A stretch of 64,000 nt of DNA from JANNBN01 sp031430595. GTDB lineage: Bacteria > Actinomycetota > Acidimicrobiia > Acidimicrobiales > JANYDT01. A program made the translations under genes and the position numbers. The stretch spans positions 1 through 64,000 of the forward strand of contig JANPBU010000043.1 of the NCBI GenBank assembly GCA_031430595.1, in the 5' to 3' direction. The notes under the pieces were generated by a model. That model ran no database searches, was not told the DNA's origin, and worked only from the letters and a program-made list of their open reading frames with translations. Position 1 is the first letter of the stretch. Every line of letters begins with the position of its first letter. Of this stretch, positions 51,784-60,519 are shown one piece after another.

Positions 51784-52440
51784 ATGGATTCTGGTTTCCC
51801 CAACACGATCGAATCGCTGGAGCAGTTGCGACTGTTGTATCGGCAACCGTCGGCACTCGTCAGTGCAAAGAAGCGGCCCGAACTCGATGAGGCGTCGGCT
51901 CGGTTCGTAGCGACGTCACCGTTTCTCTTGATTGGGACTGCTTCTCCGAGTGGACAGATCGAGGTGTCACCACGAGGAGGGCCCCCAGGTTGGGTCAAAG
52001 TCCTCGACAACAAACGCGTTCTGATACCGGACTTGAACGGCAACAACCTCATCGACTCAATGACCAATATTCTTTCTAACCCATACGTGGGCTTAATATT
52101 TGTTCACCCGGGGAAAGACGAAACACTTCGCGTCAATGGCCGGGCTTGCCTCACTGCGGACGAGACGCTCCTTCGGAGTTGCACTGAGCCAACCGCTGAT
52201 GGGCGCACACCAATCGTTCCCAAGGTGGCGATCGGCGTTGAAATCACCGACGTCTTCATCCATTGCGCCAAGGCGTTTCGGCGTGGTGGGGTTTGGAAAC
52301 CTGAATCATGGCCGACGCTTGATGAAGTTGACGCCGTCGACATTCTTCGATGCCAAATGTCGATTGAAACCCCGAAGAGCGAACTACTCGTCACCTTTGC
52401 CGAGGGGTACGCACAAGAACTCAACGCGGATTTTGCCTAG
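51784..52440 (+). CDS. PPOX-class flavoprotein (MSMEG_1061-like)
   Basis: 218 residues, split-barrel flavin reductase or pyridoxamine-phosphate-oxidase-like. ATSPFLLIGTASPSGQIEVSPRGGPPGWVKVLD near 45-78, IPDLNGNNLIDSMTNIL near 82, GLIFVHPGKDETLRVNGRA near 104 and HCAKAFRRGGVWKPESW near 166. Matches the actinobacterial F420/FMN-binding subgroup. Function of the subgroup is unknown. Confidence 0.88.
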   Translation: MDSGFPNTIESLEQLRLLYRQPSALVSAKKRPELDEASARFVATSPFLLIGTASPSGQIEVSPRGGPPGWVKVLDNKRVLIPDLNGNNLIDSMTNILSNPYVGLIFVHPGKDETLRVNGRACLTADETLLRSCTEPTADGRTPIVPKVAIGVEITDVFIHCAKAFRRGGVWKPESWPTLDEVDAVDILRCQMSIETPKSELLVTFAEGYAQELNADFA

Positions 52441-52527
52441 GCGCACAGCGGTGGCGTGGGCCGAAACTGTGTAATGGGAGCAAACGAACTATCGGCCCTC
52501 CCTGTGTTGCGTACGGCGTGGCAACGA

Positions 52528-53559
52528 TCACAACGGGTAAGTCAAGTCGAACGAACCCACGACTTCACCCTCTTCATCTTCTCCGGTGAGCACAAAGCCG
52601 TACCTCAGATACATCGGTTCGGGGCTACCTGTTCCCACTTTCCAACTGGCCAACAGTTGAGTGTGCCCGGCAGCACGGTATGTCTCTACCAACAGGTCAA
52701 GAACACGAAAGCCGATGCCACGTCTTTGATGCATTCGGTCGATCAACAACCGCCAGAGAATGGGATCAGGGAGGGTCTTGGTCACCGAGGCAACCATAAC
52801 GAAACCAACAATCTCGGAGTCAGCGACTATGGCCCGAAACCAAGGCACAAGGCGACCGCCGTTTTCATCAACGTCAGGGACCAATGCATCGAGAACCGTT
52901 TTACCCATCGGTGGCACGAACCGCTCTTGAGATCGATGGGTAGCAAGGGCGGTTACGTCATCCACATCACTTGCGACAACCTCCCTCAATTCAACAACCG
53001 CAGGGCTTTTTCGGGGTCGCGTGTTCCAACGATCCCAATCAGCTTGAAGTAAGCCGAAGTGCACATCATCTGTGCACAGAGTATCGACCCAAAAGGATTG
53101 TCGGGCCGTGCCCTCATAGACAAACCCAAGTCGCTCCAATACAACCATCGATGCCGTGTTGTCGGGATGCACAGATGCGTGGACACGATGCACCTGAAAT
53201 TCACAGAAGAGGTGGTCGATAACCCATCCAATTGCACCGGTTGCTATGCCCCGTCGTCGATACCTTGGATCAACGTTGTAACCAATCGTTGCTGACCGGC
53301 CACCCCACTCGAGGAGTACCGCAACGTCCCCAATGAGTTCATCTGTTAGGGGATCACCAATCCCAAACGAAAACCATTGACCTTCGGTCGGACAACCAGC
53401 GGCCATGAACACTTCAACGGACTCTTGGGCTTTGTCTCGCGGATACGGCGCCGTCCAGCTTTGGTACATCGCCGTTGAGAGATCGCTGCGATGCGCAGCG
53501 TAGGAATCCACATCACCGAGCCTGAATAGCCGAATACTGAACAACTCGGAACGAAACAA
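52528..53559 (-). CDS. Tandem GNAT acetyltransferase
   Basis: About 343 residues from TTG 53557-53559, chosen since AGGAGG sits five bases upstream; a longer frame from 53622 also exists. First GNAT domain about 1-165 with GYNVDPRYRRRGIATGAI, the acetyl-CoA loop (R-R-G-I-A), and VLERLGFVYEG. Second domain about 190-340 with RMHQRRGIGFRVLDLLVE and YLRYGF. First half resembles RimJ/RimL-type, so N-terminal or small-molecule acetylation; substrates unknown. Confidence 0.88.
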   Translation of the reverse strand: MFRSELFSIRLFRLGDVDSYAAHRSDLSTAMYQSWTAPYPRDKAQESVEVFMAAGCPTEGQWFSFGIGDPLTDELIGDVAVLLEWGGRSATIGYNVDPRYRRRGIATGAIGWVIDHLFCEFQVHRVHASVHPDNTASMVVLERLGFVYEGTARQSFWVDTLCTDDVHFGLLQADWDRWNTRPRKSPAVVELREVVASDVDDVTALATHRSQERFVPPMGKTVLDALVPDVDENGGRLVPWFRAIVADSEIVGFVMVASVTKTLPDPILWRLLIDRMHQRRGIGFRVLDLLVETYRAAGHTQLLASWKVGTGSPEPMYLRYGFVLTGEDEEGEVVGSFDLTYPL

Positions 53560-53695
53560 CGTCACCTCCTTAGTCAAACAGGTTACCTTCGAGTTCACAC
53601 CACCGATGAGATTGCGCTCCACCCACAGGCGTTTGGCTGTAGCCGAGCCGCATTACGGGTTCGCTTGAGGGCGAACCGGGCTTTCTGCTACGGTT

Positions 53696-53711
53696 TGTAG
53701 TCAACACTACA
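53696..53711. promoter_or_regulatory. Palindrome TGTAGT-CAAC-ACTACA before a membrane protein gene
   Basis: A 6+4+6 inverted repeat 22 bp before the ATG at 53733. Its minus-strand reading contains TTGACT. A second inverted repeat GGTTCGC-TTGAGG-GCGAACC lies at about 53659-53678. The first may be an operator of an unknown regulator or lie within the promoter; no regulator gene adjoins. Confidence 0.4.
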
Positions 53712-53732
53712 GATTTACACGGGGTTGCCAGT

Positions 53733-54200
53733 ATGACGTCATCAACTGAAGTTCGACCCTCCCACGCGCTAGGAATCCAGATTCTGACGGCTACCAGTGC
53801 GCTGGGAATTGTCCTTGGTCTCGCCTTTGTCGTCGGACGGGCGCGTATCGTGCGCCTGTTTCAAATGGCCTATGGGGGCGGAGACCTCACCCCGAGCACC
53901 GAGGCCGACCATCTGATCTTGTTGTACGGGGTTGTTGGGGCCGTCATGATCGGATGGCTAGTGCTCATTGTGATGCTGTTGCGTGGCCCGGTGCGTAAGG
54001 GTGATGCATGGGCTTGGAAAGCCGTGGTTGTTTCTGCAGCGGTTTGGTTTGCGATCGACACGGTGTTTTCCCTCACCACCGTCTTCCCACGGAATGCAAT
54101 CGTGAACCTCGCATTTGGCGCATTGTTCGCAGTCGGCCTTTCGCTGACGCGACCGCTGGCACACACCAACGGAGGGTTTGGCTCACACCAAGGCCCATAA
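53733..54200 (+). CDS. Four-helix membrane protein, unknown
   Basis: 155 residues with helices at about 14-34 (IQILTATSALGIVLGLAFVVG), 62-85 (LLYGVVGAVMIGWLVLIVMLL), 95-110 and 120-140. GGGDLTPSTEADHLILLYG between helix 1 and 2 is the most distinctive part. No family recognised. Alone, downstream of a palindromic element. Confidence 0.65.
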   Translation: MTSSTEVRPSHALGIQILTATSALGIVLGLAFVVGRARIVRLFQMAYGGGDLTPSTEADHLILLYGVVGAVMIGWLVLIVMLLRGPVRKGDAWAWKAVVVSAAVWFAIDTVFSLTTVFPRNAIVNLAFGALFAVGLSLTRPLAHTNGGFGSHQGP

Positions 54201-54324
54201 GTTAGAACTTGCGCCCGGAATGAGGGTTGGTGTGAGCCGGAAACTGCGATGGTGTGAGCGAACGTGCTCAGAGCTCGCCCCTTCACGCTGTGTGGTGAGT
54301 GGCTAACTGGTGCACAATGTTGGT

Positions 54325-55536
54325 GTGACAAAGCTCGCCTGGTTTCATTGCTTCTCGGGAATCACTGGCGATACGGCCCTTGCCGCGCTCATTGACGCTG
54401 GCGCCGACATCAATGGGGTCGAAGATATGGTTCGCCAACTACCGGTTGGTGGATGGGACGTATCGCTGGAACCAGCCCTGCGCGCTGGGCTTGGAGGTAC
54501 CAGCCTCTTCGTACACACCGAAGACGACTCGGCAGTCGTGCGCACCTACGCCCATATCGTTGGCCTAGTCGAGCAAGCCCACCTTCCCGAGCGTGTTCAA
54601 CAGCGCGCCCTCAAAGTATTCGCAGCGCTGGCCGAGGCAGATGCGCACCTTCGCCGAGTCGAACAGCAACAAATTCATTTCCACGAAATCTGTGATCTCT
54701 CGTCGATTCTGTACGTCGTCGGCGTTTGCTCGGCACTCGAAATTTTGGACATCACGGAGATTGAGTCGTCGCCCATCGCCCAAGGAATGGGCCTCATCAA
54801 AACCGACAGCGGGTTTGTTCCCACCCCGGCACCAGCCACCTTGGCGCTGCTTGCCGCCCGTAATGCCCCAACGTACGGCCGCGATATTGATCACGAACTC
54901 ACAACACCCGTTGGTGCCGCGATACTCAGCGCGCTTGCAGATCGATTCGGGCCGATACCGAACATGTCACCCACTTCCATCGGTTATGGAGCAGCCGAAA
55001 AAAGCCTTGATGGAATGCCCCACGTGTTGCAGGTTGTCGTCGGCGACCGAACTCCAGCTGACCGACGCGGCCGACGCCTCATTGTTGTCGAAACGAATGT
55101 TGATGACATAACGGGTGAGGTACTTGCCCACACGATGAACCAAATAATGGAGGCCGGTGCCATCGACTGTTGGATCACGCCAGGTATCGGCCGATTCGGT
55201 CGACCGATGCATAAGATAAGTGCACTAAGCGATATTGCGATGGCAGAACACCTCGGGGCCATCCTGATGGCAGAGACTGGTTCACTCGGAGTGCGGTCAT
55301 CTGCAGTTGATCGTTGGACCGCCGATCGAACTTTTGTAGAGGTTGATGTCGACGGCTTTCCGGTTCGGATCAAGGTTGGACCAGGGCGAGCCAAGGCTGA
55401 ATTCGATGATGCTCTACTTGTTTCACGCAAAACAAACGTGCCAGTTCGAGAAGTGCTGGCCAAGGCTGAGTCAGCGTTTAGGCGGGCTACCGAAGTACGC
55501 CTGCTCCACCCAGCACACCGCCCCCAAGATGAATAG
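54325..55536 (+). CDS. larC: LarC nickel-pincer cofactor synthase
   Basis: 403 residues from GTG 54325, which makes the N-terminus TKLAWFHCFSGITGDTALAALID match the usual start; GTG 54310 adds five residues. HFHEICDLSSI, TDSGFVPTPAPATLALL and ETNVDDITGEVLAHTMNQIMEAGAIDCWITP are the family signatures. In one unbroken frame, unlike some lactobacilli where LarC1/LarC2 need frameshifting. LarC inserts Ni into the pincer nucleotide; its partners larB and larE and a LarA-type racemase are not in the window. Confidence 0.92.
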   Translation: MTKLAWFHCFSGITGDTALAALIDAGADINGVEDMVRQLPVGGWDVSLEPALRAGLGGTSLFVHTEDDSAVVRTYAHIVGLVEQAHLPERVQQRALKVFAALAEADAHLRRVEQQQIHFHEICDLSSILYVVGVCSALEILDITEIESSPIAQGMGLIKTDSGFVPTPAPATLALLAARNAPTYGRDIDHELTTPVGAAILSALADRFGPIPNMSPTSIGYGAAEKSLDGMPHVLQVVVGDRTPADRRGRRLIVVETNVDDITGEVLAHTMNQIMEAGAIDCWITPGIGRFGRPMHKISALSDIAMAEHLGAILMAETGSLGVRSSAVDRWTADRTFVEVDVDGFPVRIKVGPGRAKAEFDDALLVSRKTNVPVREVLAKAESAFRRATEVRLLHPAHRPQDE

Positions 55537-55568
55537 GTACCTGGCGTGCTCGCAGTTCTACAAAGCCA

Positions 55569-56468
55569 TCAAGCTTGGAAGATCCAGGGTTTGGTGGGAA
55601 GCATCGCAATACTGAATTGTTCGATGAGTTCAGATGGGTGCTGAACCTGTTTACCGTTAACAAAACCAAGCATGAAAGCTATTCGACGCAATACATCGGC
55701 ACCTGATTCACCGAGCGCCTGGCGATCTGACAACGTCACCGCCCCATCGCGTTTCGCCAACCTATTACCCGCAGCTGTCACTGCTAATGGTACGTGTACA
55801 TATTGCATTCGTTCGTAACCAAGAACATCACCAAGATGCATCTGACTGGCTGCAGACGACAACAGGTCGTCACCTCGAACCACTTCTTCGATGCCCTGTT
55901 CGTGATCATCGACGACCACTGCCAGATTATATGCGTATAGTCCATCGTTGCGGCGGAGCACAATGTCATCAACGGGAAACGTTTTGGTGCCAACCAGTCG
56001 GTCGACAACGCTCATTTCGCGAGCGCTGGCCTGAAGTCGAAGTGCCGGAGGGCGCCCCGACAAACGCAGGTCACCGAGTTCGGGTTGAGTGAGGTTTCGG
56101 CACGTGCCCGGGTACACACCACTCGTTCCACCGTTCGGGGCTTGGGTTGCCTCAAAAATCTCACGTCTTGTACAAAAGCACTCGTACACCACCCCCAAGT
56201 CGACCAGGCGAGTCAGTGCGTCGCGATACAAACCAAACCGCTCCGACTGCCGAACTACTTCGCCATCCCAATCAAGCCCAATGTCGCGAAGATCACGAAG
56301 TTGACCAACCTCATGCTCACGGCGCGACACCATAGGGTCAAGGTCTTCCATACGCACCAAAAAGCGAGACCCGCTTGATCGAGCGCACAGCCAGGCCACA
56401 AGAGCGGTCCGCAAATTGCCCAGATGTAACGCTCCGGTTGGGCTTGGAGCGAACCTTCCATTTGGCAT
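55569..56468 (-). CDS. gluQ: Glutamyl-Q tRNA(Asp) synthetase
   Basis: 299 residues, the size of YadB rather than full GluRS. NGRFAPSPTGALHLGNLRTALVAW with the HLGN ATP motif near 17, EDLDPMVSRREH, zinc-type segment YECFCTRREIFEA with CRN later, DDIVLRRNDGLYAYNLAVVVDDHEQGI and NRLAKRDGAVTL as the KMSKS analogue. It glutamylates the queuosine base of tRNA-Asp, so queuosine use is inferred. Convergent with larC (32-bp gap). Confidence 0.93.
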   Translation of the reverse strand: MPNGRFAPSPTGALHLGNLRTALVAWLCARSSGSRFLVRMEDLDPMVSRREHEVGQLRDLRDIGLDWDGEVVRQSERFGLYRDALTRLVDLGVVYECFCTRREIFEATQAPNGGTSGVYPGTCRNLTQPELGDLRLSGRPPALRLQASAREMSVVDRLVGTKTFPVDDIVLRRNDGLYAYNLAVVVDDHEQGIEEVVRGDDLLSSAASQMHLGDVLGYERMQYVHVPLAVTAAGNRLAKRDGAVTLSDRQALGESGADVLRRIAFMLGFVNGKQVQHPSELIEQFSIAMLPTKPWIFQA

Positions 56469-56542
56469 ACGCCTAGTTCACCACTGAATTCGTCAAGCAT
56501 TACGAACTCACCGCCGTAGGCTGTAGGTATGAGGAGAGAGGT

Positions 56543-57670
56543 ATGACGTTACAAATTGGGCCCCTCACGCTCGACGTGCCGGTGGTGCTGGCGCCAATGG
56601 CAGGTGTTACCAACGCAGCCTTTCGGTCGCTGTGTCGTGAATACGGTGCCGGGCTGTATGTGTCGGAAATGATTATGGCCCGTGCCCTACTCAACCGAGA
56701 AAGCGCTAAAACCTGGCAACGGGTGGCATTCGACCCCGGTGAGTCACCCCGATCGATGCAACTCTACGGAACCGACCCGGTTGTAGTTGGCGAAGCAGTG
56801 CACCTTCTCTGTGATCAAGGGATGGTTGATCACATCGACATGAACTTTGGTTGCCCGGCCCCGAAAGTCACCCGCAAAGGCGGTGGGTCAGCGGTTCCGG
56901 CTCGTCCGGCCTTACTGCGAGCCATCGTTAAGGCAGCCGTGAAGGCAGCGACACCATACGGAATTCCGGTCACCATCAAGTTTCGTATTGGGCTCGACGA
57001 CTCGCTCACCACCATGTTGACGACCGGCAAAATTGGTGAAGACGAGGGTGTCAAGGCCATTGCTTTACACGCTCGAACCGCAGAGCAACGCTACAGCGGC
57101 CATGCCAAGTGGGATGCGATTGGTGAACTCAAGCAACACGTAACTTCGATTCCCGTGCTCGGCAACGGAGACATTTGGGACGCCCAAGATGCCCTCGACA
57201 TGATGCGTAAAACTGGGTGCGATGGTGTGGTTATTGGTCGTGGATGCCTAGGTCGGCCCTGGCTGTTTCGTGACCTCGTCGACATTTTTGCTGGGCGAGC
57301 CCCACAACCGGCCCCCACGGTTGGTGAACTTGCGCCAATCATGAACGAGCATGCTCGACGACTGGTGGCGTGGTACGGGTCAAACCAGGGCGTTCGAGAT
57401 TTTCGTAAGCATACGAGTTGGTATCTCACCGGGTACCCCGTTGGGCCAGAACTTCGGCGGAGGCTTTCAAACATCGCTTCACTCGACGAACTTGGCGACC
57501 TACTCGGTTCAATCGACCCCTCTGCAGCGCTTCCCGCCGGACAACCCACACTCATACGTGGGCATACGAACTCGGCTCGTCCCGTTCATCTTCCTGATGG
57601 ATGGTTAGATCATCCTGAAGATGCGACACCACCAGGGCCAGAAGCTGACGAAATCGTTTCGGGCGGCTGA
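56543..57670 (+). CDS. dusB: tRNA-dihydrouridine synthase DusB
   Basis: 375 residues. FMN barrel: VVLAPMAGVTNAAFRSLCREYGAGLYVSEM near 14, SMQLYGTDP, DMNFGCPAPKVTRKGGGSA with the catalytic Cys near 100, IKFRIGLDD, LHARTAEQRYSG near 175, and GCDGVVIGRGCLGRPW near 230. Reduces uridines in the tRNA D-loop with NADPH. A 30-residue unstructured C-terminal tail follows the helical domain. Maf begins 6 bp after. Confidence 0.94.
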   Translation: MTLQIGPLTLDVPVVLAPMAGVTNAAFRSLCREYGAGLYVSEMIMARALLNRESAKTWQRVAFDPGESPRSMQLYGTDPVVVGEAVHLLCDQGMVDHIDMNFGCPAPKVTRKGGGSAVPARPALLRAIVKAAVKAATPYGIPVTIKFRIGLDDSLTTMLTTGKIGEDEGVKAIALHARTAEQRYSGHAKWDAIGELKQHVTSIPVLGNGDIWDAQDALDMMRKTGCDGVVIGRGCLGRPWLFRDLVDIFAGRAPQPAPTVGELAPIMNEHARRLVAWYGSNQGVRDFRKHTSWYLTGYPVGPELRRRLSNIASLDELGDLLGSIDPSAALPAGQPTLIRGHTNSARPVHLPDGWLDHPEDATPPGPEADEIVSGG

Positions 57671-57676
57671 TCGTTC

Positions 57677-58297
57677 GTGAAACTGATCCTTGCCTCTGGT
57701 TCGCCGCGCCGTCGAGAGCTTCTTTCGCATCTTGGAATGGCGTTTGAGGTTCGACCAGCCGACCTCGATGAGACACCGTTTCTGAATGAATGCGCCGATC
57801 TGTACGTGGGTCGTTTAGCTCGCGAAAAGGCGTTAGCTGTGGCAAGGCGAGGCGAACTGGTACTTGCCGCCGACACCACCGTTGCGCTGAACGGCCTCAT
57901 CCTCGGGAAGCCCGACGATGCGACCGAGGCAATAGCGATGCTTACGATGCTGGCAGGAACCACCCACCAAACTCACACCGGGTTAGCCCTCGTCGACGGG
58001 TCGACTGGCGAGGTCAAGCATTCCTGTGTGGATACAACCGAGGTGACCATGTCACCGGCAAACCAAGAACTCATCGCCTGGTACGTCGCGTCCGGCGAAC
58101 CAATGGACAAGGCTGGTGCCTACGGGCTTCAAGGCATGGGCGGCATGCTCATCGAACAAGTGCGGGGCAATGTACAAACTGTTGTCGGCCTTCCGATGCA
58201 CATCGTTTCTGCGTGGCTGTGGCCGTACCGGTCACTACACCACGCAGACTCAGACTCAGACTCAGACTCAGACCGACGTTCAGACTGGCACTTCTGA
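57677..58297 (+). CDS. maf: Maf-like nucleotide pyrophosphatase
   Basis: 206 residues from GTG 57677. LILASGSPRRRELLSHLG start, LVLAADTTVALNGLILGKPDDATEAIAML near 60 and GAYGLQGMGGMLIEQVRGNVQTVVGLPM near 150 are complete Maf motifs. Maf hydrolyses non-canonical or dTTP/UTP-type nucleotides and arrests cell division. The last 20 residues are a Ser-Asp dipeptide tail coded by a hexanucleotide repeat, absent from ordinary family members. Confidence 0.93.
   Translation: MKLILASGSPRRRELLSHLGMAFEVRPADLDETPFLNECADLYVGRLAREKALAVARRGELVLAADTTVALNGLILGKPDDATEAIAMLTMLAGTTHQTHTGLALVDGSTGEVKHSCVDTTEVTMSPANQELIAWYVASGEPMDKAGAYGLQGMGGMLIEQVRGNVQTVVGLPMHIVSAWLWPYRSLHHADSDSDSDSDRRSDWHF
58245..58273 (+). repeat. 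Hexanucleotide repeat GACTCA (about 4.8 units) at the 3' end of maf
   Basis: CA-(GACTCA)x4-GAC, 29 bp. It encodes DSDSDSDSD in frame with maf. As the unit is six bases, copy-number changes would lengthen the tail without a frameshift. Tail sits after the catalytic fold. Confidence 0.85.
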
Positions 58298-58300
58298 GGG

Positions 58301-59695
58301 TTAACTCACCACTAGTTGGGCGTTAACGGTGATGGCTGCGGCCCCTGATGTTGCGGTAACAGGAATCGTATAGGTGGCTGCTGCCGTCGCTGCCGTGGTC
58401 TTCACCTCAAGAAATCGGCGACCGTCAAGGTTGGTAGTGATGCTGTACGTGAGGCCAGCTGGAGGGGCCGGTGTCGACAATGCCGGTGTTCCAATTCCTG
58501 GGACAGCTGTGTACAAAATTTCGTACGTAGCTTGACCACCCTTAGCAATACTCAAGCTGGCCGGGGTAAGCGAGACCAACGGCTTCGCACTCACCAAAAC
58601 GATTGTGACGGCAGTTCGAATGATCGACCCGCTTTCACCTCGTACGTTCACAGAGTAATTGCCTTCGGCGGTACCGGCGGGGAACGTTACCGATAGCGTT
58701 GCAGTCGAGCTTGTTCGAATTGTCGTCGGTGACACAATCGAGCCTGGTGGCAGGCCATTCACAGTGATGTCAACATCGGGAATCTGAACGAAACCGGCGG
58801 CAAGGCCGAGCGTCACTTTAAGTTGGGCTGGGCTTCCGGGGACCGCACGGTTCGCGTCAAACGCCGCAGCAATTGCAAAGTCGCCAAGTACCCGGATGGT
58901 CATCACCGTTGAAGCAATACGTACCTTGTCGCCATCGACGGCACGCACGGTGATTGGGTAAATACCCCGAGCCGCCGAAGATGCAGCAGTCAAAATAAGG
59001 TTGGTTCCTGAGCGTGAACTTGGATTGACAAAGTTACCGATCACGCCAGCCGGAAGGCCAACCAGTTCAAAACGTGGGGCACCCGTATAACCGTTCACTG
59101 GGTTCACGAAGACCCCGACGGTGGCAGATGCACCGGCATTTATGGTGAATTGAGCCGGGGGGTCGAGCGCAATCGCAAAGTCACCAACGACAGCCGGGAC
59201 CGTTGACGCCGGAGGAGGTGGCGGGGTGGTTGCGACAGGTGCTGCGCCATTCACCAACAGGTTGACCGAGGCGATGTGGGTTCGACCTCCGCCAGTGACG
59301 ACCACTCTCAATTGGCCGGTTTGACCGGGTGCCGTTGGCGACACCAAAACGTTGACACCAGCACCACGCGAAGATGCACCAACGGGTGTTGCGGTCACAC
59401 CAACAAACGGATTATCAACCGCGAAACGAAGCGCCGAACGGAACTTTGAACCCCGCCGAACACTCACACGAAACGACGCCGACTGCCCAGCCTGAAGCGT
59501 GAGATCACGTGGACTGGCCGAAACCGAAAAATCGCGAGACGTCAAGGCCTCAGCGCGAGTTGGGGCTGCGACACCTAGGCCCGCTAACACCGTCAACGCC
59601 GCAAGAACAACGGAACCTCGGCGATTCAAACGTTTTGCTCGATTTGCTCGGTGGTGGCCGGACTCCAGTGGGTGGGGAACAGAGCGGTGATTCAT
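58301..59695 (-). CDS. Secreted protein with Ig-like repeats
   Basis: 464 residues. A long N-terminal leader (SVVLAALTVLAGLGVAAPTRAEA) then four repeating beta-sandwich segments of about 90 residues beginning SRDFSVSASPRDLTLQAGQSASFRVSV, GDFAIALDPPAQFTINAGASATVGVFV, GDFAIAAAFDANRAVPGSPAQLKVTL and KPLVSLTPASLSIAKGGQATYEILY, each ending in an R-x-A-x-V-x-L strand. A TPPPPPAST linker separates repeats 1 and 2. Looks like NEW3/Big-type surface modules. No sortase or lipobox motif seen, so it may be released. Confidence 0.85.
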   Translation of the reverse strand: MNHRSVPHPLESGHHRANRAKRLNRRGSVVLAALTVLAGLGVAAPTRAEALTSRDFSVSASPRDLTLQAGQSASFRVSVRRGSKFRSALRFAVDNPFVGVTATPVGASSRGAGVNVLVSPTAPGQTGQLRVVVTGGGRTHIASVNLLVNGAAPVATTPPPPPASTVPAVVGDFAIALDPPAQFTINAGASATVGVFVNPVNGYTGAPRFELVGLPAGVIGNFVNPSSRSGTNLILTAASSAARGIYPITVRAVDGDKVRIASTVMTIRVLGDFAIAAAFDANRAVPGSPAQLKVTLGLAAGFVQIPDVDITVNGLPPGSIVSPTTIRTSSTATLSVTFPAGTAEGNYSVNVRGESGSIIRTAVTIVLVSAKPLVSLTPASLSIAKGGQATYEILYTAVPGIGTPALSTPAPPAGLTYSITTNLDGRRFLEVKTTAATAAATYTIPVTATSGAAAITVNAQLVVS

Positions 59696-59849
59696 GTGAA
59701 CTCCATTTCAAGAGAATTTGATCGAGAGAACTCGATCTATTCAACCAGGGTACAGACTTCTTGTGAGTGAGGTGTGAGAGACCTATAAGGAACGAACCAA
59801 CTCCCGGTCAGGCAATGGATAGAAGCTAAACCTGTGCGAATCTGGCCCA

Positions 59850-60503
59850 ATGGAAAACCAAACCGACCGCTATTCCGGCTTTCCCGAAGGCTTCTTTGAT
59901 CGTTCCGATTCAACGTCTGACGGGGTGTTTTATGACAGTCCAAGAATCGTGACCCACATCGATGATCGTGCCATCCATATGGTCGGGGACCTCTACGAAC
60001 AACTTGGCCTCAATGGAACCGGTTCGGGCCATCTGCTCGACCTAATGTCGAGTTGGATATCCCATATTCCGCAACAACCCGATGCGCTCACGATTGTTGG
60101 AATGAATGCAGCCGAGTTAGCCCAAAACCCACAGGCAAGCACTCGTGTCGTCGTTGACCTCAACGAAACCCCGGTGCTTCCGTTCGATGACAACGTGTTC
60201 GACGGAGCCATGTGTTGCGTATCGGTCGACTACCTGGTGAAGCCGATTGAGGTGTTCGTCGAAGTTGCCAGGGTACTCAAACCGGCCAAACCGTTCGTAT
60301 GTACCTTCTCTAACCGCTGCTTTCCGACGAAGGCAATTCGCGGGTGGGTGCAAACCGACGATGCCACCCACTGTTCGATTGTGGCCGAGTACTTTCGCCG
60401 AAGCGGTGCGTTCGAGGAACCGGTCGTTGAGCGACGCCAGCCTTCCCCAGGTGCTCGATCGGGTCACGATCCCCTTTTCGCCGTTTGGGCCTATCGGAAG
60501 TAG
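59850..60503 (+). CDS. SAM-dependent methyltransferase-like protein
   Basis: 217 residues. GHLLDLMSSWISHIP near 58 replaces the usual glycine-rich motif I, IVGMNAAELAQN near 81, ETPVLPFDDNVFDGAMCCVSVDYLVKPIEV near 107-135 matches the motif IV to V region and VLKPAKPFVCTFSNRCFPTKAI follows. Because motif I lacks GxGxG, SAM binding is uncertain. 16 bp ahead of the DNA methyltransferase gene. Confidence 0.75.
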   Translation: MENQTDRYSGFPEGFFDRSDSTSDGVFYDSPRIVTHIDDRAIHMVGDLYEQLGLNGTGSGHLLDLMSSWISHIPQQPDALTIVGMNAAELAQNPQASTRVVVDLNETPVLPFDDNVFDGAMCCVSVDYLVKPIEVFVEVARVLKPAKPFVCTFSNRCFPTKAIRGWVQTDDATHCSIVAEYFRRSGAFEEPVVERRQPSPGARSGHDPLFAVWAYRK

Positions 60504-60519
60504 GCAAGACTGAGACGTC

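Noticed and set aside
58245..58273. CRISPR or satellite array
   Set aside because: Only five hexamer units, in frame with maf, no spacers.
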